Notes: generated by a model from the sequence alone, not told the origin. DNA of 47,831 nt from Sphingomonadaceae bacterium (GCA_947463325.1 CANHQT010000015.1:1-47831); one strand, 5' to 3'; positions 9,017-19,000 are shown, counted from the stretch's first letter. Translations and numbers: made by a program.

Positions 9017-12000
9017 CCCGCGATTTTCGCCAGCCCCTTGGACAGTTGCAGTGCCCCATTAAGCCGCGCGGCCGCATTGGGCCAGGCGCGGGTGATGGCG
9101 AGCTTTCCGTCGGGCCTGATCTTTGCGGTCCCCTGCAACCGCTCGGCATAGGCAATGAGGCCGTCGACATTGGGCGGCTGATCACTGTGGAAGGCGACGA
9201 GCGCGCCTTTCGCCCCCACATCGAGGCGAGCGATGCGCGCGATTGTCGCATTGAGCTTGATCTCCATGAGGATGAGCAGATTCTGCGTCGCATCCGGCAG
9301 CGGTCCGAACCGGTCGATCATCTCGGCGGCAAAGCCTTCAATTTCTTCGCGGCCACTGAGCTCGTTGAGGCGACGGTAAAGGCCCATGCGCACCGCCAGG
9401 TCGGGGATGTAATCCTCCGGCAACAGGATCGGCGCATCGATGGTGATGACCGGCGATACTTTCTCCTGCGGCGCACGCAGGCCTGCGCCCTCGGCACGGG
9501 CGACAAGGATCGCTTCCTCCAGCATCGATTGATAGAGTTCGAAGCCGACTTCACGGATGTGGCCTGACTGCTCGTCGCCCACCAGATTGCCCGCCCCGCG
9601 AATGTCGAGATCATGGCTCGCCAGCTGGAAGCCTGCGCCGAGCGTGTCGAGATCGAGCAGGATCTTGAGCCGCTTTTCCGCCGTGTCGGTCATCAGCCGG
9701 TCGGCTGGCGTCGTCAGATAAGCGTAGGCGCGCGTCTTCGACCGGCCCACGCGGCCGCGCAGCTGATAAAGCTGGGCGAGGCCAAAGCGGTCGGCACGGT
9801 GGACGATCAGCGTGTTGGCGCTGGGAATGTCGAGCCCGCTTTCGACAATGGTGGTGGAAACCAGCACGTCATATTTGCGGTCGTAGAAAGCGCTCATCCG
9901 CTCCTCGACCTCGCCGGCCGCCATCTGGCCGTGGGCGACGACATATTTGACCTCTGGAACCTGCTTTCTCAGGAATTCCTCGATGTCCGGCAGGTCGGCA
10001 ATGCGGGGAGTGACGAAGAAGCTTTGCCCGCCGCGATAATGCTCGCGCAGCAAGGCCTCGCGCAGCACCACCGGATCCCAAGGCATGACATAGGTGCGCA
10101 CCGCCAGCCGGTCGACCGGCGGCGTCTTGATGACCGACAGTTCACGCAGGCCGGACATTGCCATCTGCAAGGTACGCGGGATCGGCGTGGCCGTCAGCGT
10201 CAGCACATGGACGTCGGTCTTGAGCGACTTCAGCCGCTCCTTGTGGGTTACGCCGAACCTTTGCTCTTCATCGACAATAACCAGACCCAGCCGCTTGAAC
10301 TCGACCGATTTGGCGAGGATCGCATGGGTACCGATGACGATATCGATGCTCCCGTCAGCCAGACCGTCTCGCACCTGCTTGGCTTCTGCTGCGGGAACGA
10401 GTCGGGAGAGGCGCCCGACATTGACCGGAAAGCCACGGAAGCGTTCGGCGAAGTTGCTGTAATGCTGCCGCGCGAGCAGGGTCGTCGGACAGACCACCAC
10501 CACCTGCATGCCCGCCATCGCCGCGACAAAGGCCGCACGCAGCGCGACCTCCGTCTTGCCGAAACCGACATCGCCACACACCAGCCTGTCCATCGGCTTG
10601 CCTGCCGCCAGATCGGCGAGCACATCGCCGATCGCCCGATCTTGGTCGTCCGTTTCGCTGTAGGGGAAGCGATCGATAAAGGCGGGGTAGCTGGAGTCCG
10701 TTTCCGCAACCTCTGCCGGGCGCAGAGCGCGCGCTGCCGCGGTCGCCAGAAGCTCGCCCGCGATCTCGCGGATCCGTTCCTTCATCCGCGCCTTGCGGCG
10801 CTGCCATGCCTCACCGCCAAGTTTGTCGAGCGGCACGCCTTCGCTTTCGCCGCCATAGCGGGACAGCACGTCGAGATTCTCGACCGGAACGTAGAGCTTG
10901 TCGCCGCCCGCATATTCGAGCGCGACGCAATCGTGCGGGCTCTGCCCCACGGGGATAGAGGTCAGCCCTTCATAGCGGCCAATGCCATGGTCGCGGTGGA
11001 CGACGAGATCTCCGACCGCGAGGGTTGCCATCTCTGCGAGGAAGGCATCGGCGGATTTGCGCTTCTTTTGCCGACGCACCAGCCGGTCGCCGAGCACATC
11101 CTGCTCGGAGATGATGCTGATACCATCGCTGACGAAGCCGTGATCGAGTGGCACCACCACCGAAACAAGCGTTTCGCGGTCAGCCAGCCCCAGCGCCTCC
11201 TGCCAGCTTTCGGCCTGCGTCAGCCGAAGAACGCCATGTTCCTTGAGCAGCCCTGAGAGCCGGCTGCGGGCGCCTTCGGAATAGCTGGCGATGATCGTCT
11301 TGCGTCCCGCCATCCGTTCGGCGGCGAAATGCCCGACCAGCGCGTCATAGACATTGGCTTGCGCCGCCCGCTCCGGTGCGAAATCGCGCGCGGCGCCGGT
11401 GCCGAAATCAATAACGCTGGCCGATTCCGGTTCGTCGAATGGCGTCGCAAGGTGGATGGCATGCGTCCCGACCGCCGCGTCCCATTCCGCAGGCGACAGG
11501 TAAAGTGCATTTGGCTCCAGCGGCCGATAACTGGCGCCCGCAGCCTTCGCCGCCTCGACGCGATTGGCATGATAGTCGGCAACGGCCTCGAAACGTGATG
11601 CCGCGGCGCCAACGCTGCCCATCTCGCGTACCGCCACCAGCCGTTCGCCCAGATGATCGAACAGCGTTGTCAGTCGTTCCTCGAACAGGGGCAGCCAATG
11701 GTCCATGCCCGCCTGCCGCCGCCCTTCGGAAACCGATTGGTAGAGCGGGTCGGATGTCGCACCTGCGCCGAACAGATCACGGTAGCGCGTGCGGAACCGC
11801 TTGGCGCTGTCCTCATCGATCAATGTTTCGGCAGCAGGCAGCAAGGTCAGGGCATCTGCGCTTCCCGTGCTGCGCTGGTCGGCGGGGTTGAAGCGCCGCA
11901 GCGTCTCTATCTCGTCGCCGAAGAAGTCGAGCCGGTATCCTTCTTCCTCGCCGGAAGGGAACAGGTCGAGGATGCTCCCCCGCACTGCAAACTCCCCATG

Positions 12001-12486
12001 ATCAGCCACCGTGTCGACGCGGGAATAGCCGTTGGCGGCAAGCAGCTGGGCGAGCGCGTCACGGTCCATCCTGACGCCCGGCGCCAGCCGCGCGGTCAGT
12101 TGCCGGACGCGGAACGGGGTGATGGTGCGCTGGGTGATGGCGTTGGCCGTGGTGACGACCAGCTGCGGGCCACTCTGCGGTGCCTGTAGCGCTGCCAGCC
12201 CTGCCATACGCTCTGCCGATGCCCGCAGCGAAGGACCTGCCCGATCATAGGGCAGGCAGTCCCATGCCGGGAAAGGGATCACCTCCAGTTCGGGAGCGAA
12301 CCATGTCGCGGCGTCGGCGAGAGCCCGCATCGCGGCATCATCAGGCGCCACCCACAGCAGCCGCGCCTGCCGGTTGCCATGCGCCGCGCGGGCGAGATCC
12401 GCTGCGAGCAAGGGCATGAAACCGGTCGCAACGCGCGCCAGCGTCAACGGCGCTGTCGCGCTGCACAGCCGGGAAAGATCGGGCAT
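9013..12486 (-). CDS. mfd: Transcription-repair coupling factor Mfd
   Basis: This is a 1157 aa protein of normal Mfd length. It removes RNA polymerase stalled at lesions and recruits UvrA. Visible in order are the UvrB-like N-terminal homology (IPFPAWDCLPYDR), the RNA-polymerase-interacting region (DLVVHRDHGIGRYEGL), then the RecG-like helicase with Walker A GDVGFGKTE near residue 640, DEEQRFG near 740, and TATPIPRTLQM. The TRG region and C-terminal UvrA-binding domain follow. Its start codon overlaps the sdhE stop in the form ATGA, so translation is coupled. Its stop overlaps the convergent EAL gene by 3 usable bases. Confidence 0.97.
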   Translation of the reverse strand: MPDLSRLCSATAPLTLARVATGFMPLLAADLARAAHGNRQARLLWVAPDDAAMRALADAATWFAPELEVIPFPAWDCLPYDRAGPSLRASAERMAGLAALQAPQSGPQLVVTTANAITQRTITPFRVRQLTARLAPGVRMDRDALAQLLAANGYSRVDTVADHGEFAVRGSILDLFPSGEEEGYRLDFFGDEIETLRRFNPADQRSTGSADALTLLPAAETLIDEDSAKRFRTRYRDLFGAGATSDPLYQSVSEGRRQAGMDHWLPLFEERLTTLFDHLGERLVAVREMGSVGAAASRFEAVADYHANRVEAAKAAGASYRPLEPNALYLSPAEWDAAVGTHAIHLATPFDEPESASVIDFGTGAARDFAPERAAQANVYDALVGHFAAERMAGRKTIIASYSEGARSRLSGLLKEHGVLRLTQAESWQEALGLADRETLVSVVVPLDHGFVSDGISIISEQDVLGDRLVRRQKKRKSADAFLAEMATLAVGDLVVHRDHGIGRYEGLTSIPVGQSPHDCVALEYAGGDKLYVPVENLDVLSRYGGESEGVPLDKLGGEAWQRRKARMKERIREIAGELLATAAARALRPAEVAETDSSYPAFIDRFPYSETDDQDRAIGDVLADLAAGKPMDRLVCGDVGFGKTEVALRAAFVAAMAGMQVVVVCPTTLLARQHYSNFAERFRGFPVNVGRLSRLVPAAEAKQVRDGLADGSIDIVIGTHAILAKSVEFKRLGLVIVDEEQRFGVTHKERLKSLKTDVHVLTLTATPIPRTLQMAMSGLRELSVIKTPPVDRLAVRTYVMPWDPVVLREALLREHYRGGQSFFVTPRIADLPDIEEFLRKQVPEVKYVVAHGQMAAGEVEERMSAFYDRKYDVLVSTTIVESGLDIPSANTLIVHRADRFGLAQLYQLRGRVGRSKTRAYAYLTTPADRLMTDTAEKRLKILLDLDTLGAGFQLASHDLDIRGAGNLVGDEQSGHIREVGFELYQSMLEEAILVARAEGAGLRAPQEKVSPVITIDAPILLPEDYIPDLAVRMGLYRRLNELSGREEIEGFAAEMIDRFGPLPDATQNLLILMEIKLNATIARIARLDVGAKGALVAFHSDQPPNVDGLIAYAERLQGTAKIRPDGKLAITRAWPNAAARLNGALQLSKGLAKIAG

Positions 12487-12752
12487 CAGCGGCTCGTGTC
12501 GATATAGTCGAGGGTGCGCATGTCAGCGATCAGGGCGGGGGAGATGTGCGACGGCGGTTCCGCCATGCTCATCGCCCAGGCGAGGATGTCGACATCCTGT
12601 TCCTCGATCAGCACCTCGAACGCTGCCAGCTCATCTTCGCCCCAGTTGGCGGAGCGCGTGTCAAAATAGCCGCCGACCAGATAGTCCGCTTCGCGCGTGC
12701 CACGGTGCCAGCTGCGGAACTGCAGGCGTTTCAAACGTGTGTCCCTGTCCAT
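12486..12752 (-). CDS. sdhE: SdhE, FAD assembly factor (succinate dehydrogenase assembly factor 2 family)
   Basis: This is an 88 aa small acidic protein. The RGTRE motif at residues 17-21 is the RGxxE hallmark of SdhE/Sdh5, which promotes covalent FAD attachment to the flavoprotein subunit of succinate dehydrogenase. The rest (EADYLVGGYFD...FEVLIEEQDVDILAWAM) fits the family's five-helix fold and length. Start MDRDTRLKRL is chosen at 12752; the upstream open frame adds 13 unconserved residues. It overlaps mfd by one base and is divergent from recG. The pairing with mfd is conserved in related bacteria as far as I recall. Confidence 0.93.
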   Translation of the reverse strand: MDRDTRLKRLQFRSWHRGTREADYLVGGYFDTRSANWGEDELAAFEVLIEEQDVDILAWAMSMAEPPSHISPALIADMRTLDYIDTSR

Positions 12753-12874
12753 CGCCGGCCTTTCGCGTCCCATTTTTCCACATTCGCACAACGCCTAACG
12801 GGCGAGCCGGCATTTCCTGCCGCTCACCACGCTGGCGCCATCGCGCCGCTCTCTCTATGCTGGGGCCTCTAGCC

Positions 12875-14932
12875 ATGCGCCCGATCATTCTCAATCCGCT
12901 GTTTGCAGAAGTAACCGCCCGGCGCGGTGTCGGGCCGCAAATGGCCCGCCTGCTCGAACGGTTGGGCATAACGCGGATGCGCGATTTGCTGTTTCACCTG
13001 CCCACAGGCAGGATCGAACGGCGCAGGATCAGCAGTCTCGATGATGCGGCGGTAGGGCAGGGCGCCATCGTGCCCTTGACCGCGCAAAGCTATCGGAGCG
13101 GATCTTCGGCGCGTGCGCCTTTTCGCGTCGATGCCTTTGATCCCGCCGGCAATCATGCCGCTATCGTCTATTTCGGCCGCGCGCAGGGCATGGCGCGCAA
13201 GGCTTTCCCTATCGGCGAACCACGCATCGTTGCCGGGCGCGTCGACCGCTATGGGGATATGCTCCAGATCGTCCATCCCGACCATGTCGTCGCGCCTGCC
13301 GAAGCCGCATCGATCCGTGAAGCTGAACCGGTCTATCCGTTGACCGAAGGGCTGGCGAACAGCCGCCTCGCCACGCTCGTGGCCGAAGCTATTGGCGATG
13401 CGCCAGACCTCGCCGAATGGATCGAACCCAGCCTTGTCGCCACCCGCGGCTGGCCCGCCTGGAAAGCGGCGCTCTCGGCTGCACATGATGGCCATGCGGC
13501 GGCCCGTGAGCGGCTCGCCTATGACGAGCTGTTTGCCGGACAGCTTGCCTTGCTCCTCGTCCGCCGCGCATCGGGGGCACGCAAGGGGCGGCCCATCGCC
13601 GGTGACGGTTCCTTGCGCGCGCGCCTGTCGCTTCCTTTCGCGCTGACCGGGGCTCAGCGGCGGACCATCGCAGAGATTGATGGAGATATGGCGCAGCCGC
13701 GTCCGATGCTTCGCCTGCTTCAGGGTGACGTCGGTTCGGGCAAGACTCTGGTCGCGTTGATGGCGCTCCTGTCGGCGGTTGAATGCGGCGCGCAGGGAGC
13801 CTTCCTTGCGCCGACAGAAATCCTCGCCCGCCAGCATTGTGAAACGCTGCGGCGGATGCTGGTCGGCTTGCCGGTGGAGGTCGCGCTGCTCACGGGGCGT
13901 GAAAAGGGCAGGGTGCGTGAATCGGTCCTGATGGGTTTGGCTGACGGCACCATCCACATCCTTGTCGGCACCCACGCCATTTTTCAGGAGGCGGTGAATT
14001 ACCGTGATCTGGCGCTGGTCGTGGTGGATGAACAGCACAAGTTCGGCGTAGCCCAGCGGTTGATGCTCGCGCAGAAGGGGCGCGTTCCCCCGCATTTGCT
14101 GGCGATGACCGCAACGCCGATACCGCGCACGCTCGTCCTCGCGGCGCATGGCGAAATGGACGAAAGCCGGCTGGATGAGCTGCCGCCGGGGCGGACCCCG
14201 GTCGATACGCGGGTTATCTCTGTTGAGCGCCTGCCCGAAGTGGTGGACGGGCTCGCACGCCATCTCGAAAGCGGCCAGCGTGCTTATTGGGTGTGTCCCC
14301 TCGTGGAGGAGAGCGCCAACGCCGATAGCGCGGCGGCGGAGGAACGGGCGGCGCTCCTGAAGGCCCGCTTCGGGACCAGCGTCGGCCTTGTCCACGGGCG
14401 GATGAAGGGGCCGGAGCGCGATGCTGTCATGGAGGCGTTCAAGACCGGCACCATCTCCCTGCTTGTCGCCACCACGGTGATCGAAGTGGGGGTCGACGTA
14501 CCCGAAGCCAGCCTGATGGTCATCGAAAACGCCGAGCGTTTTGGCCTGGCCCAGCTGCACCAGCTGCGTGGACGGGTCGGGCGCGGGGCCGCGGCTTCAC
14601 GCTGCCTGTTGCTGCGTGCGCCTTCGGTCTCGGAAAATGCGCGCGCGCGCCTAGCATTGATGCGGGAAACCAATGACGGTTTCCGTATCGCGGAGGAAGA
14701 TCTGAAGCTGCGCGGTGGTGGCGAACTGCTCGGCACGCGGCAGTCGGGCGATGCCGCTTTCCACATCGCGACGCCGGAGCAGGTCGAACGGCTTATTGAA
14801 ACCGCGCGTGATGATGCGCGCCTGTTGCTCGATCGCGATGGGGGGCTGGAAGGGGAGCGGGGGCAGGCTGCGCGCAACGCGCTCTATCTGTTCGAACGCG
14901 ACGCCGGTGTCGCATTGCTGCGCGGCGGTTAG
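12875..14932 (+). CDS. recG: ATP-dependent DNA helicase RecG
   Basis: This is a 685 aa helicase that remodels stalled forks and branched DNA. The N-terminal wedge/OB domain (about 1-230; GVGPQMARLLERLGI, then DLLFHLP) precedes Walker A GDVGSGKT near residue 290, DEQHKFG near 385, TATPIPRTL, and the C-terminal motor domain with LVATTVIEVGVDVP, QLHQLRGRVGRG and ETNDGFRIAEEDLKLRGGGE. The start could be ATG 12875 or ATG 12857; 12875 is chosen because GGGGCC lies at a workable distance and the family usually starts near this point. The 3' end overlaps the convergent PilZ gene by 4 bases. Confidence 0.97.
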   Translation: MRPIILNPLFAEVTARRGVGPQMARLLERLGITRMRDLLFHLPTGRIERRRISSLDDAAVGQGAIVPLTAQSYRSGSSARAPFRVDAFDPAGNHAAIVYFGRAQGMARKAFPIGEPRIVAGRVDRYGDMLQIVHPDHVVAPAEAASIREAEPVYPLTEGLANSRLATLVAEAIGDAPDLAEWIEPSLVATRGWPAWKAALSAAHDGHAAARERLAYDELFAGQLALLLVRRASGARKGRPIAGDGSLRARLSLPFALTGAQRRTIAEIDGDMAQPRPMLRLLQGDVGSGKTLVALMALLSAVECGAQGAFLAPTEILARQHCETLRRMLVGLPVEVALLTGREKGRVRESVLMGLADGTIHILVGTHAIFQEAVNYRDLALVVVDEQHKFGVAQRLMLAQKGRVPPHLLAMTATPIPRTLVLAAHGEMDESRLDELPPGRTPVDTRVISVERLPEVVDGLARHLESGQRAYWVCPLVEESANADSAAAEERAALLKARFGTSVGLVHGRMKGPERDAVMEAFKTGTISLLVATTVIEVGVDVPEASLMVIENAERFGLAQLHQLRGRVGRGAAASRCLLLRAPSVSENARARLALMRETNDGFRIAEEDLKLRGGGELLGTRQSGDAAFHIATPEQVERLIETARDDARLLLDRDGGLEGERGQAARNALYLFERDAGVALLRGG

Positions 14933-15261
14933 GCGGCGACTTTGGCGCCGAGCGCGCGCAGCAACGGCGGATAATCCGCGGCACTGATCGTTTCGAGGAA
15001 ATTGAGCCCGCTGCGCCCGCCTAACGACCAGACGGTTCGTGCCTGGCGTTTGCCGATGACCGGCAGGGAAATGCTGATGATCTCGCCCTCATCGATCCGC
15101 GCGTCCGTGCGCAGCAACAGGCCGTCGGCAGAGATGTTGACCAGCGTAACCGTGGCTATGCGGCCGTCCGGTAACGTCACAGGTATACGGGCATAGACAT
15201 CGGTGCGCGGAGACTGGCGCTGATCCATACCGACATAATGACCATTGGCGACTTGCTGCAT
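14929..15261 (-). CDS. PilZ domain protein, probable c-di-GMP receptor
   Basis: This is a 110 aa single-domain PilZ protein. The c-di-GMP-binding signature is present: RxxxR at R15-R19 (RQSPR) and NISADG at 42-47, matching (D/N)xSxxG. No membrane segment or partner domain is seen, so it is likely a cytoplasmic adaptor that changes a target's activity when c-di-GMP binds. Start MQQVANGHYV at 15261 has GGGGA upstream; a shorter start at 15228 (MDQRQSPR) is possible. It overlaps the recG stop and follows tyrS on the same strand after an 83-base gap. The EAL protein at 7757 is another c-di-GMP gene nearby. Confidence 0.88.
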   Translation of the reverse strand: MQQVANGHYVGMDQRQSPRTDVYARIPVTLPDGRIATVTLVNISADGLLLRTDARIDEGEIISISLPVIGKRQARTVWSLGGRSGLNFLETISAADYPPLLRALGAKVAA

Positions 15262-15344
15262 GGGTACATCCCCGAATTTCGGAGACAATGCGCCTCTTGG
15301 CGTCAACAAGAGGTTAAGGACCGAACTCGCCCCTTTGCCGGATG

Positions 15345-16574
15345 TCAGGCGCTGACAGCTAGCCCATGGCGTTTGGCGCCGAGCTGGATCGTGACCTGCT
15401 TGCCATCTGGCAGCACCAGTAGGGCGGGATCGGACACAGCCGCCCCATCCACTTTCACCGCGCCCTCGGCGATCTTGCGCCGCGCCTCATTGTTGGAGGC
15501 GACGAATCCCAGTTCCTTGAGGATCGTGACGATGCCCATGCCTTCGGCCGAGACCGCAACGGTCGGAAGGTCGCCGCCTGCATGGCCCTCGGTAAAGGTG
15601 CGCTGGGCGGTTTCCGCGGCACGCGCAGCCGCCTCGGCGCCGCGGCACATCGATGTCGCCTCATTCGCCAGGACTTTTTTCGCCTCGTTGATCTCTGCGC
15701 CTTCCAGCGCTTCGAGCCGGGCGATCTCATCCAGCGGCAGATCCGTGAACAGGCGCAGGAATTTGCCGACATCGCGGTCATCGACGTTGCGCCAGAACTG
15801 CCAATAATCATAGGCAGGCAGCGATGCCTCGTTGAGCCACACCGCGCCGGAGACAGACTTGCCCATTTTCTGCCCGTCGCTTCGGGTGATGAGGGGGGTG
15901 GTGAGACCGAACACTTCCACCCCGTCCATCCGGCGGGTCAGCTCGACGCCATTGACGATATTGCCCCACTGGTCGCTGCCGCCCATCTGCAGCCGCACCC
16001 CCATCTCCTTGTTGAGATGGCGGAAATCATAGCCCTGCAGGATCATGTAGTTGAATTCGAGGAAGGTCATCGGCTGCTCGCGGTCGAGCCTGAGGCGCAC
16101 CGAATCGAAACTCAGCATCCGGTTGATGGTGAAGTGCGTGCCAACTTCCTGGAGCAGCTCGATATAGCCCAGCTTGCCCAACCAGTCGTGGTTGTTGACC
16201 ATCACCGCATCGGTCGGCCCGTCGCCGAAGGTCAGGAAGCGTTCAAAGGCCGTGCGGATTGAGGCGATATTGCCCTCGATCGCCTCGTCGCTCAGCATCT
16301 TGCGGCTCTCGTCGCGGCCGGTCGGGTCGCCGATCCGCGTCGTGCCGCCGCCCATCACCACCACCGGTTTGTGCCCGGCCTGTTGCAGGCGGCGCAGCAG
16401 CATGATCGACACGAGATTGCCGACATGGAGACTCGGCGCGGTCGCATCAAAGCCGACATAGCCCGGCACCACCCCCTTGGCCGCGAGCGCATCGAGCGCG
16501 CTTGCATCGGTCATCTGGTGGATATAGCCGCGGGCATCGAGCGTGCGGAGAAGATCGGACTTATAGCTGGTCAT
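15345..16574 (-). CDS. tyrS: Tyrosyl-tRNA synthetase
   Basis: This is a 409 aa class I synthetase that charges tRNA-Tyr. The HIGH-type motif is HVGN (residues 50-53), and the KMSKS-type loop is KMGKS (236-240). MGGSDQWGN, the tyrosine site marker, lies at about 197-205. The last 60 residues form an S4 RNA-binding domain ([15 protein letters not shown]). Start [20 protein letters not shown] at 16574 matches the usual N-terminus; the frame upstream is read-through. It is divergent from the DOMON-like gene, with only 34 bases between starts. Confidence 0.97.
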   Translation of the reverse strand: MTSYKSDLLRTLDARGYIHQMTDASALDALAAKGVVPGYVGFDATAPSLHVGNLVSIMLLRRLQQAGHKPVVVMGGGTTRIGDPTGRDESRKMLSDEAIEGNIASIRTAFERFLTFGDGPTDAVMVNNHDWLGKLGYIELLQEVGTHFTINRMLSFDSVRLRLDREQPMTFLEFNYMILQGYDFRHLNKEMGVRLQMGGSDQWGNIVNGVELTRRMDGVEVFGLTTPLITRSDGQKMGKSVSGAVWLNEASLPAYDYWQFWRNVDDRDVGKFLRLFTDLPLDEIARLEALEGAEINEAKKVLANEATSMCRGAEAAARAAETAQRTFTEGHAGGDLPTVAVSAEGMGIVTILKELGFVASNNEARRKIAEGAVKVDGAAVSDPALLVLPDGKQVTIQLGAKRHGLAVSA

Positions 16575-16594
16575 GACGGCAGCGCGCCTAGCAT

Positions 16595-16601
16595 GGGGAG
16601 G
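16595..16601 (+). promoter_or_regulatory. Ribosome binding site deciding a GTG start
   Basis: GGGGAGG at 16595-16601 lies at good spacing to GTG 16609, the start of the DOMON-like gene. An ATG at 16605 sits closer but opens a short, unrelated frame, so the GTG is preferred. Confidence 0.6.
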
Positions 16602-16608
16602 AGCATGA

Positions 16609-17172
16609 GTGAACAGGGTCCTCCGCAAGTCGCCGCTCTATTGCCATCCCGCCACCCCGGCGCCGGACATCATGCTGGCGCATTATTTCCATGTGACCCC
16701 TGAGGGCCGGCTGACAGTCAGCTATGTATTGAGGGCTGATCCCGCGATCCTCAATCTGCCCGATCCCGTCCCCAACCCGCAGCGCCGCGATGGCCTGTGG
16801 CGCACCACCTGTTTCGAGGCCTTCATCCGCATGGAGGGCGAGGAGGGCTACCGCGAGCTCAATTTCGCGCCTTCGGGTGACTGGGCGGCCTACCGCTTCA
16901 CCCGCTACCGCGAGGGAATGGCTCATGAAGAGGTCAGTGAACCGCCGGCGCTTGTTATCGAGCCCTATGAGTCCGGGCATGTGTACAGATACACGCTCGC
17001 CGCCCCCTGGCTCGCTGATCCGCGCCGCTGGCATGTCGCTTTGACCGCGGTGATAGAGGATCGTGCGGGCACCATCAGCTACTGGTCGATGCAGCACCCC
17101 GCAGGGCCACCCGATTTCCATCATGCAGACAATTATGCCCGGATGCTGGGCGCTCCGGGCGAACAGCTCTGA
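16609..17172 (+). CDS. DOMON-like domain protein
   Basis: This is a 187 aa protein of beta-strand character. The order of blocks ([61 protein letters not shown], and [21 protein letters not shown]) matches proteins labelled DOMON-like in sphingomonads, related to carbohydrate- or heme-binding DOMON/CBM9 folds. There is no signal peptide, so it is probably cytoplasmic. Its ligand is not known. The start is GTG 16609 with the strong site noted above. It is divergent from tyrS and ends 9 bases from the convergent tspO stop. Confidence 0.82.
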   Translation: MNRVLRKSPLYCHPATPAPDIMLAHYFHVTPEGRLTVSYVLRADPAILNLPDPVPNPQRRDGLWRTTCFEAFIRMEGEEGYRELNFAPSGDWAAYRFTRYREGMAHEEVSEPPALVIEPYESGHVYRYTLAAPWLADPRRWHVALTAVIEDRAGTISYWSMQHPAGPPDFHHADNYARMLGAPGEQL

Positions 17173-17181
17173 CCGACCGGC

Positions 17182-17676
17182 TCACGCCTGTCGTGAAAAC
17201 GGCCTGTTCAGCTGAACAATCTTCCAGTTGAGCACGAAGGCAAAGCTGACCCACAAAAGGTAGGGCAGGTTGAGCCATCCGGTTAGCGGCGTATCGGCAA
17301 CGCGCGGCAGCACGAACACCAGCAAAGCCACCGAAACCCACAGGAACATATTCTCCGCTAGCGCCCAGTCAGGTCGCTTTGCCTTGAAGAACAGAGGCGA
17401 CCACAGGAGATGGAAGACGAAGTTCACCCCGAACAGGAGCCACACGGCATTTCGGGCGGTTTCATTGGGGGCATTGGTCAGCCCGAGATAAAAGCTCCAG
17501 CCCGCAGCCGCGAGGATGATTGTCCACGCCGGGCCGAACAGCCAGTCTGGCGGTTGCCAGCTTGGCTTGCGCAAGTTGCGGTACCATTCGCCGATTTCGG
17601 TGAGTGCGCCACCCGCCCCGCCAAGGATGATCGCCCAAGCGGCGGCGATGATCGCTTCGGTCCATTGGATGTCCAT
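17182..17676 (-). CDS. tspO: TspO/MBR family membrane protein
   Basis: This is a 164 aa integral membrane protein with five hydrophobic segments and many Trp residues. The TspO marks are seen: YRNLRKPSWQPPDWLFGPAW near residues 36-55 and NFVFHLLWSPLFF in the third to fourth segment. TspO proteins bind porphyrins and tetrapyrrole products; in alphaproteobacteria such as Rhodobacter they link oxygen or stress state to pigment gene control. Start MDIQWTEA at 17676; the upstream frame has no membrane character. No tetrapyrrole genes are adjacent, so its role here is open. It converges with the DOMON-like gene and is divergent from the NamZ-like gene. Confidence 0.92.
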   Translation of the reverse strand: MDIQWTEAIIAAAWAIILGGAGGALTEIGEWYRNLRKPSWQPPDWLFGPAWTIILAAAGWSFYLGLTNAPNETARNAVWLLFGVNFVFHLLWSPLFFKAKRPDWALAENMFLWVSVALLVFVLPRVADTPLTGWLNLPYLLWVSFAFVLNWKIVQLNRPFSRQA

Positions 17677-17765
17677 GCGGTGTATAGCGTTACACGAAGC
17701 CGGCAGTTCCCGCCATTGCCAAAGCCGGATTGCTTTGCATCCGCGCTTGAGGCACCGCAATTTCC

Positions 17766-18974
17766 ATGACGACCCTGTTCGGTATCGATCGCCTGCTCGT
17801 TGACCCCGCCTTGCGCAAGCCGCTGGAGGGCAAGCGCGTTGCGCTGCTCGCTCATCCGGCTTCGGTGACCGCGGATCTCTCCCACAGCCTCGACGCGCTG
17901 ATCGCGGCCGGTGTCAACATCACCGCCATGTTCGGCCCGCAGCATGGCGTACGCGGCGACTTGCAGGACAATATGATGGAATCGCCGGACTTTACCGATC
18001 CGGTTTATCATGTTCCGGTGTTCAGCCTTTACGGGGAGGTGCGCCGTCCCACCCGCCAGTCGATGCAGACGTTCGATGTGCTGCTGGTCGATCTGCAGGA
18101 TGTCGGTTGCCGCATCTACACCTTCGTGACCACACTACTCTACGTGCTCGAAGCGGCGGCAGAGCATGGCAAGAGTGTCTGGGTGCTGGATCGTCCCAAC
18201 CCGGCCGGTCGCCCCATCGAAGGCACCATTCTGCGCCCCGGCTGGGAAAGTTTCGTCGGCGCGGGGCCGATGCCGATGCGCCACGGCATGACCCTAGGCG
18301 AGATGGGCCATTGGTTCATTGCCCACTTCGGTCTCGACGTCGATTACCGGGTCATCGCCATGGAAGGATGGGCGCCAGATGAAGGCCCCGGCTTTGGCTG
18401 GCCCGCCGATCGCCCCTGGATCAACCCCAGCCCCAATGCGGCCAGCCTCAACATGGCGCGCGCTTATGCCGGCACTGTGATGCTGGAGGGCGCGACGCTG
18501 TCTGAAGGGCGCGGCACGACTCGTCCGCTCGAACTGTTCGGCGCGCCCGATATGGATGCGCGCGCGCTCCGCGCTGAAATGCAAAGGCTCGCGCCTGAAT
18601 GGCTCGCCGGCTGCACGCTGCGGGACATCTGGTTCCAGCCGACTTTCCACAAGCATGTCGGGCATTTGTGCGCAGGCCTGTTCATTCATGCTGAAGGGCC
18701 GGCCTATGATCATGCCGCCTTCCGACCCTGGCGGGTGCAGGCGCTCGCCTTTAAGGCGCTGCGCAGCCTTGCGCCCGATTATCCGATCTGGCGCGGCACC
18801 GATTTCAAATATGAATATACCGAAGACGTGCTGGCGATTGATGTCATCAACGGATCACCATTGCTGCGCGAATGGGTGGACGATCCGGCTGCCTCCGCAG
18901 CTGATCTTGACGCATTGGCGCTGCCGGACGAGGCAGGCTGGGCGGAACAACGCAGCGCACATCTGATCTACTGA
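17766..18974 (+). CDS. NamZ-like exo-beta-N-acetylmuramidase (DUF1343, GH171 family)
   Basis: This is a 402 aa protein of DUF1343. Conserved blocks are GKRVALLAHPASV, FGPQHGVRG, LLVDLQDVGCRIYTFVTTL, WVLDRPNPAGR, EGTTRPFE-type EGRGTTRPLELFGAP, and FQPTFHKHVGHLCAGLFIH. The Bacillus subtilis member NamZ removes MurNAc from the non-reducing end of peptidoglycan fragments. Family members are often exported, but this one starts MTTLFGIDRLLVDP with no signal peptide. It may therefore act on imported muropeptides in the cytoplasm, unless the true start lies elsewhere. GAGG at 17750-17753 precedes ATG 17766. It is followed by the racemase after 26 bases. Confidence 0.88.
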   Translation: MTTLFGIDRLLVDPALRKPLEGKRVALLAHPASVTADLSHSLDALIAAGVNITAMFGPQHGVRGDLQDNMMESPDFTDPVYHVPVFSLYGEVRRPTRQSMQTFDVLLVDLQDVGCRIYTFVTTLLYVLEAAAEHGKSVWVLDRPNPAGRPIEGTILRPGWESFVGAGPMPMRHGMTLGEMGHWFIAHFGLDVDYRVIAMEGWAPDEGPGFGWPADRPWINPSPNAASLNMARAYAGTVMLEGATLSEGRGTTRPLELFGAPDMDARALRAEMQRLAPEWLAGCTLRDIWFQPTFHKHVGHLCAGLFIHAEGPAYDHAAFRPWRVQALAFKALRSLAPDYPIWRGTDFKYEYTEDVLAIDVINGSPLLREWVDDPAASAADLDALALPDEAGWAEQRSAHLIY

Positions 18975-19000
18975 GCGGACAATAAGGGGAGAGAAACGTC

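Noticed and set aside
12869-14560. 563 aa open frame antisense to recG
   Set aside because: Shadow of recG, with no domain and a composition typical of reversed codons.
16605-16703. Short frame from ATG 16605, close to the DOMON-like start
   Set aside because: It shares the same ribosome site but gives only about 32 residues of Pro/His-rich sequence. The GTG 16609 frame carries the conserved protein.
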